Shown here: one piece after another, positions 24,535 to 36,500 of the stretch
How the letters are laid out: every line of letters begins with the position of its first letter
Position numbering within the stretch: the first letter of the stretch is position 1
Origin: Cheilinus undulatus
Lineage: Eukaryota; Chordata; Actinopteri; Labriformes; Labridae
NCBI RefSeq assembly: GCF_018320785.1
Contig: NC_054876.1
Location: 6,856,207 to 6,920,206 of the forward strand
Direction: 5' to 3'
Length of the DNA: 64,000 nt
Notes under the pieces: model-generated
Seen by the model: only the letters and a program-made list of their open reading frames with translations
Database searches by the model: none
Told to the model about the DNA's origin: nothing
Translations under genes and position numbers: made by a program

Positions 24535-27500
24535 GTATCATTGACCTTCATCTTATAAGAAATATAATGTAGCCATCCTTAGTTTGATACACAGTTTATT
24601 TCCCTACATTGGTCCTTTGTGGACAGTGACAAGCGTTTTGCTCTCTTAATATATAAAATCAGGCATTAGGATACATTCCTGAGTTAAAATAGGGATGCCC
24701 TGATTGTGTTTTGTTGTTGCTGATATGATTATGATCATATCAGCAATCCACTGCTGAGACCAGTTATGTTGAGTGTTTTGCTGCAGCAGCTGGTTTAGCG
24801 GTTGGTCGGTCTATGTAGTGTACTATAAGCCAACCTTATTAAGTGAAAACATGTTCTTACATCCTTTGGTCAACAGACCAGCACTAAAACCTCCCAAAAA
24901 GCAATACAAAAACTATTCAACAGTAGGAACAACTTGATTACACAATGTGATGATTGATTCATTACATGTTTATTCATGAGAATTAATTAATTAATTAATG
25001 ATAGGCTAAAGGTATAAAGCTTTTTCAACAGGCTGAACAGGGCAAATATTCTTATAAATGAAAGGCAAAAGTGTCAAAACATCAACTCAGTTTCCCTATA
25101 ATTGAAGCAATTACGTTACATTGCTAAGGAAATAAACGCACTGCTCCTGTTTAGAGTTTGCATGCTCTCCTCATGCAGGTGTGGGTTCTCCCTGGGTAGT
25201 TACACTTTATCCCACAGTGAAGAGACATGCTTAGGATTAGCAGTATAGAATTGCTCACCAAAAAACTGACTAATCCTAGTCCTGCTGTCTGCTTTTCACA
25301 CTCCTTCTGATGTTCCGTTTTTCTTGTGTTCAACATTCTCCCTGTTTCTCCTATGTATGTGTTTTGGCATGATTTGGATGGTATTTTGTAGACGACGTTG
25401 CATTTTTTGTCCGGTTCTATTTTATCTTTGGGATGAACCAGCAGCTGTCTGAGTTTGGTGTGGGGTTTTTACGGCCGTGTTTATTTTGTGTTTTTTCATT
25501 GCTCGTTGTATTGGCTCCATTATGCCCCGGATGTATGGTATTGTCACCACATCTTTGTAGTTATTTTCTGCTTCTTGTGCATGTTTTGGTTTTCTTTCTT
25601 TCGGTTTGTTTTCTTTGTTTTTCACCTGTTGCTCCCCTTTATTTATGGCCCATGTTGGATACTGACAGCGCTGTAGTGCTTGTTTGATGTGTTTTTCCTC
25701 CTCCTGTCTGTCCTCCTCGTCCGTGATGATGCTGGCCCGTTCATACAGTGTCCTGACTACTGACAGTTTGTGTGCGGTGGGATGTTCAGATGTCCAGAGT
25801 AAATATTGATCGGTGTGTGTAGGTTTTCTGTAAACTGTTACTTTGATGCTGCCGTCATCTTTGAGTTCTTGTGTGTGTCCGTGTTTGATTTTTTCCAGGA
25901 TGTCATCTACGTACCTTTTCCAGAATATGGGTCTGCATTGTGCGGGTGCTGTGATTGTGGCTTTGGTTTCCAGATCCTCCATGAAAAACTGCTCATAATG
26001 GCTGATAATGGGTCTCCCATGGCAAATCCTTCTTTCTGTCTGTATATTGTGCCTTTGAATTGAAAATATATGGATTTTGCAACGAACTTGAGGGGTTCAG
26101 AGATGTCATCAACTGTGAGATTTGTGCGTTTTTTGACTGTCCTGTCCTTCTTGAGGTGCTCTTGTACAATGTGTAATGTGACGCCAATGGGTGTTTTTGT
26201 GAATAATGATATTACATCGTGGGAAATGAGGATCTCGTCTTTTTCTATTGTCATATTTTTGATTTCTTGTGCCAGTTGTTTGGAGTTCTTGCAGTGGTGG
26301 TCAGTTAATCCGAGTAGGTGGGTTTGGTGATGTCAATGAGAGCTTTTGATAAGTTATAAGTGACTGATCCTTTGCTGTCTACAATGGGGCGGAGTGGGGA
26401 GTCCTTTTTGTGTATTTTGGGTGTGCCATAAATCCAGGGGGTGATATTTGCTGTGGGTACTAGATGGTCATATGCGTCCTGTGTTATTTTCTTGGTTTCC
26501 AGTAACGGTTTCAGGAGGATTTTGAGAGTTTTTTTCTTTTCTTCTGTGAGGTTTTTCCTGAGGATTTCGTATGTGTTGCTGTCTGCTAATAAAGTTTCCA
26601 TTCGTGCTTCATAAGTTTGTGTGTCCATTACAACTGTTGTTCTGCCTTTGTCTGCCAGGAGGATAGTGATAGATTTGTTCTTTTGAGTGAGTCTATTGCT
26701 TTGCATTCTTCTCTTGTGATATTGCTTTGTGGTAATTTGGCTGATTAGAGTATTCCTGCATCTGTGTTCTGTAACTCTGCTTTGTGTCCCTGGTCCTGGA
26801 TTTTATGGCATGCTAGTTCTGTGGCGAGGATGTATTCTTCGTGTGGTATTTTGTTTGGTGTGATGGCAAAGTTTAAACTGCGTGTTAAAACTCTTTTTCT
26901 GTCTTCTGTCTGTCTTGTTTGAAGATGTGCTATGAGATTCTACTGATGGCTTGAGATTGTGTCAGAAATGATAAATCCAAACTCAATCCATAAAGGTTAC
27001 TGGCATGTTTGTGCTACAGACAGGCGAGACATAGCATTGGTTTTTACTTTTTACAGATCTGCGTAATCATTTGATTATTTTTGGATCCTTTTGACCCATT
27101 CATTAAGATCAAACGACTCCATCGTCTGCTCATTTTGTCAGTTGCAGCTCATATATGTCTTGTTAGTTACAGTAAAATTATCTCTAGAGACAGACTGGCT
27201 TTCTGCAGTGGAAACTGAATGCAGGTAACTTTAGTTGGTTAGCCATCTGATTAATTCTTGTACTTGGCTGAATCAAGCCAGACTTATCTAACAGGTCATC
27301 AATCTGGGCATTTGACACGCTCAAGTTGCTGTAACTGCAGTACAGTGAATAAAGAGACAGTGCCTAGAGTAGAGCTATGTGCACCTCCAGATAATGATGT
27401 GTGAACCCAGACACAACTGTGTTTGGTGTTCCAACGTAGTTGAGCAAATATTCACTGGTTGGGGTTCATGGACTTTGGTTATCTCTGATGATTCCATTGG

Positions 27501-30500
27501 AGGCAAGATCCACATAATTTTGGTCTTAAAGAATAGGATATAGACTGTTTCAAAGGAAGTCATATGCAGGCCTGTATTCAACCAAAGAAAAACTTGGTCG
27601 ACCAAAATCGCATCCAGGCACCAACTAATCGATTGGTTGTTTTGGTTAAAAAAAAAAAAAAAAATCACCTCATTGGGGACCAGTTTAACCCATACAGGTT
27701 CCTTACGGCACCTGGTAGTCTAAATGATCCTTAAATGAACAAAACAAGCCTTTTGAAGCATTAATACATTTTCTAGGCTCATCATGTTGTACTAAAAAAA
27801 TAATTAATTGAGAGACGATCAGCGTGCACCTGCCTTTGATCATATGATCTCTGTGATCCCAGCACAGTAACTCTTTAAACTCATATAGCCTACAAAATAA
27901 CCTCAGATCATTGTTTATTGTTCATTTATAGGGGTAACTATTAACAGGATCACTTGATCCAGCCTGTGCCGTGTCATTTACGAGCATAAAGCAGACAGCA
28001 TGAAGCGTTTATTTACGGAGGGGAAAGGGAAAAAGTTCACTCGTCTATGACCAGCAGTCATCGTCTTTTATCTTCTCTGCTTTCTGGCTGTAAGAGAAGC
28101 TAAGGCTAACGTGAACACTTTAAGGAAATTATGAAAGGAGATGATACTATGCAGCCTTTTATGCTGACAGGTGAATTAAACTGACTGCGGGAATTGATGC
28201 TGTGAGGGAGGGCAGAGCAGAGACAGCAGCGCCACTTCATTACAAACGGCATGCAACTTTGTGACGAGTTGTAGGTGCGTTGTTTGTGAGCATTACTGCC
28301 GTAAAATTATCAGAAGATATCCCACTCTGCGGTGCTTTGTGTGCTTCTGTAACTGTATTTCCCAATGCTGCATTGCTCCTCTGTCCCCAGCAGCATGTCT
28401 TTCTATATCAGTCAGCTGCACACTACCTTTTCTGCCCCCTGGTCAGCGCACTGGGGAGGGGGGTGCAACTTGCCGACCAGGGTGATCTTGGTCGGACAAA
28501 AGCTTTTCGACCAAACACTCGACCAATCAGATAGAAGCTGTCAGCCCTAGTCATAAGCTATTCTTACCTCTGTTTTCCCTATACAATGGCTGCACTGCAA
28601 TGCTGTCAATCAGAGCAGCTGCCACTGCTTGTGTACTCCGTCTCCAGCACATCCCTGAAAGCCGCTCTGACGAAGGTATGTGCCAAGTCTTTTTTCAGTG
28701 CTGGCCACTGCCAATCTATGTAAAGCAGATTGATCCAAACAGCTGGAAAAATGTGCAAAGAATTCGAATAACAACACAATATTCAGACTACTGACAGAAA
28801 ATCATCACTGTATCATCATTACATTTTGTCCTGCAAAAGGTAATTGTCCCAGATCTACTACTCCACCACTGACTCAGTAAAGTTAACTTCAACCCTGGAC
28901 ACTGAGATCGTCCCAAAGTCTGACACTAAGGACGATGAGACTCACATCCTTATTGTGGAAGGCTTTCTGCTTTACACCTATGAACCTTTGATCGACATGC
29001 TGAACCATCGTTACTTTATTTCCATCCTGTATGAAGAATGCAAAAAGAGGAGGTGTTCTAGGAACTACACGGTGCCAGATCCACCCGGCCTGTTCGATGG
29101 CCAAGTCTGGCCCATGTATTTGAAACACAAGAAAATCCACAGAATTATACATGAACCACGTGTCTTTTGTTGCAAACATTAATCTGTTGACTCTCTAACA
29201 TACTCACCCATGGTTTAAGCAAAAAGACAAATGGTGGGATCATGTCGTAATGAACTGCAATGATTTAAAAATCTCATAAACCCATATTTTATTTACAATA
29301 TGTAGGGCTGACAGCTTCAATTCGATTGGTCGATTGTTTGGTTGAAAAGCTTTTGTTTGACCAACATAACTCTGGCCGGTGAGTCACCCGCCCCCCTCCC
29401 CCAAGATGCTGGTCGGGGGCAGACTTGTAGTGCAGCTGGCTGATAGAGAGATGTGCTGCAGGGGACGAGAGCAATGCAGCTCTAGGAATAACAGGTAGAG
29501 AAGCACACAAAGCTAGCAGAGTGGGATATTTTCTGATATTTTATAGCACTAACGCTCAGAAACAACATATTGTAGTTTGTACTGAAGTGGTGCTCCTGAG
29601 TGTCTCTGCTCTGCCCTCCCTCATTGCATCGACTACCGTCTCCCGCAGTCAGTTTAATTCACCTGTTGGTAAATAGGCTAAATAGGGTATCGTCTTCTTT
29701 TATAATCTCCTTAAAGTGTTCACGTCAACGTTAGCTTCTCTTACAGACAGACAGAAAGCAGAGGACATAAAAGGCAATGTCTGCTGGTCATTGAGTCCCG
29801 AAGAGCGAACTTTTTCCCTTTCATCTCCGCAAATAAATGCTGCATGCTGTCTGCTTTATGCTCGTAAATGAAACGGCGCGAGCTGGATCAAGTGATCCTG
29901 TTATTAATTACCATTATAAATGAATGAAAAATGATGATCTGAGGTTATTTTAGGGCTGTATGAGTTTAAAGAGTTACTGCACCGGAATCACAGAGATCAA
30001 AGGCAGGTGCACGCTGATCATCTCTCAATTAATTATATTTTTAGTAAGAAGAGATGAGCCTAAAAGATAAATTAATGCTTCAAAAGGCTTGTTGCGTTCA
30101 TTTAAGGATCATTTAGAGTACCAAACAGGTGCAGTGAGGATCCTGAATGGAATTAAACACGTCCCTGATGAGGTGATTTTTTAAATTTATTTTTCTTATT
30201 TTTTTATTTTTAGTTGTTTGTTTTTTTTTTTTACCTGAACGACCAATCGATTGGTTGGTGACTGGGTACAATTTGGTCAACCAAGTTTTTCTTTGGTTGA
30301 CTACAGCCCTAACAATATGTATGGCAACAAAAATGTTGACATTGAGAAATTGTACCATGTCATGAAAAATATCAGCTCATTTTGAATTTGATGGTGTTTC
30401 TTGATTGTGTTCACATGTGGTGGCAATGATGCAGCTTTAACTTGTATTTGTGGATGGCACGGGCAACTGTGTTGTCAGACAATGATTTCTAAAAGTGTTC

Positions 30501-33500
30501 CTGAGCCCATGTAGTGATTTTCAGTACCAACTTTTTGCTGCAGTGTGGCCTGTGGGCCCAAAGATCATAAGCATCCAGAACTGACCTTCCGTTTTATCCC
30601 TTACTCACAGAGATTTCTCTAGATTCTCTGATTTTTTTTCTTTTAAAGATAAAGGTTTTGGGCTTTTTCTGCCTTTATTCATATTTTGACTATATTATGT
30701 ACTGAAGATGGTGGGGTATTCAAAGTCTTCACAATTTTATGCTGAGGAATATTTTTCTGCAATTGTTACTTCTGAGAGACTCTGCCTCTCTAAAATGCAC
30801 CTTTTATACCCAGTCACGTTACTGACCTGTTGCCAGTTCACTTCATTAGTAGCAAAATGCTCCTCTAGCTGTACCACTTACTTTTCCAGCCTTTTGTTGC
30901 CATCTCTAAATTTTTGAGATGTCTCACTGCCATTACATTAAAAATTAGCTTATATTTTTCCTGAAATGTTGTAATTCCTCAGTTTCCGCATTTAATACAT
31001 TGTCTACTTTCTGTTGTGAATAAAATATGGATTTATGAGATTTGTAAGACAATAGTAAAGTATCGACGGCATTTTGACATTTTTATGAACGTCTTTAACT
31101 ACAGGAGAAAGAGGTGACCATCACTAAACCTAACGGAGAGACAACAGTGACGACAGTGAGGATCTGGAACGAAACCGTGTCAAACCTCACTCTCATGGCC
31201 CTGGGCTCCTCTGCACCTGAGATCCTGCTTTCAGTTATTGAGGTACAAAAGACATTTTTAATTCTTTTATCTTAAACATTACATTTATTTATTTATTTAT
31301 TTTAACACAAGTTTCAAATTCTGCTTTAAAGTCTGACTGGTGTGACATTTGTCTTTTTCTGTCCCTGTGACTCTAGGTGGTTGGCCACAACTTCAATGCA
31401 GGAGAACTCGGCCCGGGGACCATCGTGGGCAGCGCTGCGTTCAACATGCTGGTGATCATCGGTCTTTGTGTTTCTGTCATCCCTGAAGGAGAATCCAGAA
31501 AAATCAAACACCTGAGAGTGTTTTTTGTCACAGCTTTCTGGAGTATTTTTGCCTACATTTGGCTCTACCTCATTTTGGCTGTAATCTCGCCAGGGATTGT
31601 AGAGGTACTGTATGTTTCCCATGACTACATTTGTCAGTTTTGTAAAAAAAATAAGTGTTTTTATCATGTTATGTTTATGTATCCTGTATTTCCAGGTGTG
31701 GGAGGCTATAGTGACACTGCTCTACTTCCCGGTGTGTGTGCTCTTGGCTTGGATCGCTGACCGCCGCCTCCTCATCTACAAGTACATGCACAAGCGTTAT
31801 CGAGCTGACAAGAGGCATGGCATTGTAGTGGAAATGGAAGGCGACCTTGCCCCTAAAGGCATCGACGTGATCATGGATGGAAAGTTGTCAGACAGGGGCG
31901 CATGCCCCGAAAACTCCTCCAGTGTCACGGTCTCTGTGCAGACTGGAAATGAACTGGAGCAGAAAAACAATGATGAGGTAACACAGATCCATCAGTACAC
32001 ATGACAACTGAATGGCATGAAATCATGATTTAATTTTAATGCTCTGTGAGGATTCAGCTTCTGTTTTATCCAAAGCTTTTAGATTTGATAATGTTAATTT
32101 TAAAGAGCAAATATTTATCATGTAAAAAATCACTCAAACTGTTGATTTCATTGATTTTCATTAGTCCAGAGTCTGAGAGACAGCTGTCTTCTATTTCTAG
32201 ATCTTGATGAAATGACAAGTAAGGATGACATACAACTCTGACAGTGTTTACATTACACATCTGTGTTGTGTAATGGGATACTAAGTAGGGATGTAAATCA
32301 CGTATTTCATCACATTATAATATCAGTATTTCAGACAATAATATATTTTCCCATATCACGAAATCTGCCCTGTTATAATGTTGATATAGGGGCCTACAAT
32401 CCATCTCAGACAGTTAAAAGGGGGAACAAGTATAATGGTAATTTAACTACTGAAAGGTCTCTGTATTTGATTAAACAAATCTGTGAAAAAAAAAAACAAA
32501 GACGTTTGTTTTACTGTACAGGACCGTTTTCTAATGTTGCAAGGTTTGTTTTTAATTACTTAAAATAGGGCTCCCTGACTACCTTTAAATTATGAACATC
32601 GACACTTGTGTTAAAACACATTGATTTTAAAACAGCAAGCATCTGAAGAAGCAAACGTTCATTTCCTTTCACTCGAAGGAATCCACAGTAAATGTACTTG
32701 TTCTGCAAGTTTCATGATCATCATCAAGTCTTATGGCCTCTGTTTTTCCAATTTTAGATTTTTTGTTGAACTCATTTACACTAGTGTTGACTTTAAAAGT
32801 TATCGCTGCTTTATTTCACCCCTTGATTCCTTAAATATGTGCCTATCAAGGTGGCACATACTTCATTGTAATTTTGCATTATATTCTAAGATTTGAATGA
32901 AGATTTTTACTGTGCTTTTTAAACCATAATGAGAGAGTGTTTTTAATCCATGTACAGATGACAAATGCAGATGTAGTCAGCAAAATAAGGCAATAGGCCT
33001 ACCTCTGTCTGAAAAAACAAGCAGAGAAAAGACGGGGTATCCTCTTTATCTCAGCTATGACCATTTAGCAACTTCTGCTATCGCTAGTGTGTTGAGGATG
33101 TGATGCAGGGTGAAAACTGTCACAAGGTGTGTGAGAGGAAATTTCAAAATAAAAGCGTCGCTTAAAGGTGACAGTGTAGACCGATGTTTTGACTTTCCAG
33201 CGATTGGACTGGATAATTAATCAACTAGTCAATGTAGTGATATACATAGATGGATCGTTACACATGTAGGAGTGTTGCGCTACAGTAAGATGTATCCTAT
33301 TGGGGCGTGCCGGTAGTCAAGTGGTTAAGGCGCACACCATGTACGCAGGCAGCCCGGGTTTGAATCCGGCCTGAGGCCCCTTGCTGCATGTCTCTCCCCC
33401 ACTCTCATCCCTGTTTTTGAGTCTATCCACTGTCCTCCTCTGTTTAATAAAGGCACGAAAATGCCCAAATACAAATCTTAAAAAAACCAGAAGAAGAAAG

Positions 33501-36500
33501 AAAAAAAATGTATCCTATTTCCATCGTCTTCTTTTGTCCTTTCCTGTTGTATTGCTTTTTGTATGTTTGAATGAAAAACTGTCACAAACACAGTTATGAT
33601 GTCAGGGCTTGGTACCCTAGTGACACGATGAATATTTAGGACACTGTCCCAACTATGTGAGTGAGCATCAGCTTGATTATAGTGTCCTTACAGCATGCAG
33701 GCAATGCAACATCTCCACATTTTCATTTTCCTGTCGCTCACATTAAGATGAGTAAGGAAAAGAAGGAGATGAAAAGGCACCAGGACTGTCTGGCGGAAAG
33801 ATTTCCTTGGTTTACCATCCCTTTTCCCACCCAGCAGAGCTTGTTAGCTTGCTCTAATAAGTGGAGATAGTTATGCATTAATAATGTCCACATCAGTATT
33901 TGAAATTTTGTGCTCCAGCTTTTGTTAGAATGAATACAAAACCATTTGGCTCAAAGCTGTCAAAGGCTCATCAATACAAATCACCAAACTTCTGTTTTTG
34001 CATATTCAAAATGAAATTGCTTGATGTCGTGCTATTTAAACAGAGCAGAGAATTTAATATTTAACAGATGTAATATAGACAGTGTGCGTCCAATGAGGCA
34101 TGATGTCTGACACTAGCACAGGTTAAAAGGTGATATACAGCAATATTCAAACTCAAATCCACATGACAGAAATCCTCATAACTGTTTGCTGAAAGCTTCT
34201 TTATTAAAAAAGAAGAAAATGATTCAATCAAACATATGAAGAAGTGCATGATGGAGTCACAGTTGGGGGTAATAACATTGACATCACAAAGCTGATGAGC
34301 AGTCTGCTTGATTTATGTAAAATAACTGTTCTCTTTTAATAAATCACACTTTCATGGTTGCTCACTCATCTTGTCAGAGACAATAGTCTGTTAGTTCACA
34401 GCCATTTTTCTTACTCACGAAACTGCTCAGATAAACACTTAGGATGTACTATTTTCATTAAGCAAGGGATCCTCAAGTCTGATGCATAACTTCATAACAA
34501 GGTTTCTCTTTTTCTTGCATAGGTGGTCCAGATCCTGAAAGACCTAAAGGAGAAGCACCCAGACAAAGACCTGGACCAGCTCATTGAGATGGCTAACTAC
34601 TCAGCTCTTGTTCAGAAGAAAAAAAGCCGTGCTTTCTACCGCGTCCAGGCCACACGGATGATGATCGGAGCTGGAAACATATTAAAGAAACACGCTGCTG
34701 AGCACGCACGTCGAGCAGGAGGTCCAGACTCTGACAAAGCTACGTGCTCACATATTTGTTTTGAGAGTGCTCAGTATCAGTGCACAGAGAACTGTGGATC
34801 TCTGAGTATTGGGGTGATCCTTGATGGAGGGTTAGGCCAGGACACTTTCTATGTGGACTACTGTACAGAAAACGGCTCTGCAAATGCTGGGGCAGACTAT
34901 GAATTTACTAAAGGAACTCTGGTGTTTAAACCTGGAGAGATGCACAAAGAGATCAAGGTGAGTAACAGGACTAGAGGGCAGTGGGATGTTAATGTAAAGG
35001 AGTCTCTCTGTGTTGGTTAAATACAGATGGAAAAAGGGTGGACATTAATTTGAGTATTATTCAGATGTGAAGAAATATGGTAATAGTGTAACCTGACACG
35101 CCAGATGGATTTGTTTCACACATCTGTCTGGAAAACCTTCGATAGACAGCGTTTGAAAGGGCAGAGCCTTTGAAAAAAAACTTCAGAAGGTGATTGGATG
35201 AACGTTCTGTCTGTCACATTTTACGGGCCAATCAGAGCAACAAAACACGTGACGTTGTAGTCGCTACCGAGGTGCGCATACGCCACTACCGAGGAATAAA
35301 CTTCATAGAGAACAGCATAACGCAAACCATGGCAACTGTAAACATGTCAGTACACAACTTTGTCATTTTTGAAATGAAAACAACTCAGTGCTGTTCTTTG
35401 TTCTTCTTTTAACGAAGAAATGTTGTCAAGTTCTGATATAACTGACGCTATAGCAGCATCCACGCTAATCTCTTCCGCCATAGATGCACCCACCTCTTGT
35501 CGCTGCTTGCTTACGTCACGACTCTGCCGCGCCCAAAAGTACTGCCCCTCGTCACTGATTGGTCCTGTCGCTTTCTAACCGGGCCCAAACGGTTCAGATG
35601 GAAGTTTTGCATGATGGATTCGCCAGTGAGAAACACGGAAACGGGCGTTTCCATCTGCATTGCAAGGTTAGTAATAGTGACCATAACAGCCAATTTAAGG
35701 CTTAAATGTATTGCCCCAGTTTTGTAAACATTAAACAAGCTGTTTTACTGGCTTTTGAAGTAACAAACACAACCAAAATGTTAACCAAAATCCAGGAGAG
35801 CTTTATTTTTTTATATGAAAGGCGTGAAATGAGATGCAGTGTCTGACATTCCTGCAAAAAGCTATATCAGCTGTGTGTAATCCTTGCTACAGCTCTGCAT
35901 TATAACTCAACAAAGCTGAGAATTGATACATCAAATGAGTTTAGAGAAAATATGGGATTAGCAACCCCAGTTGTGATTTATTGATGATATCAATGCATGT
36001 GTGGCCAATCAGTAGAACTGACACTGAACAGAATGTCCAGCGATTATTGGGTTCTGATCGTCAAATTCTTGAGAAACCACTTTTAAACCCCTTTTCATCA
36101 CTATTTCTGCCCATTTTTGCCAACTTAGTTTCCACATTAAACCCACTTTTGTCTCTTTTAGCTAATTTTTGCCACTTAAAGCCTATTTTTGCTACTTTTA
36201 GTCCCTTTTCACTATATTAGCCACTCATTTTTGCCACTTAATCACTTTTCACCATTTTATGCACCTTTTGCCCCTTGTTAGCCTTTCGTAACCCATATTT
36301 TCTACTTGTATCCTTTTTTGTCTCTTTTGCCAATTTTTACCAATTTTTTTAAATAATAGGATAAGATATTCCTTTATTAGTCCTACAACAGAAAGTCCAA
36401 ATTTACAGCAGCAGGAGTGGTGTAAACAAACCAGGCAATTAGACACACAGAACAATAAACAGACTAAGATAATATGATAATAGCTTGGATTTATATAGCA

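Noticed and set aside
25433..26330. Plus-strand open frames across 25433-26330
   Set aside because: They are antisense shadows of the Penelope-like reverse transcriptase on the minus strand, with low-complexity F/V/C-rich translations.
27559..30319. The two hAT copies plus nmrk fragment as one composite transposon
   Set aside because: Each copy has its own target duplication (GTCATATG and ACAATATG) and the outer flanks do not match, so independent insertions are simpler.
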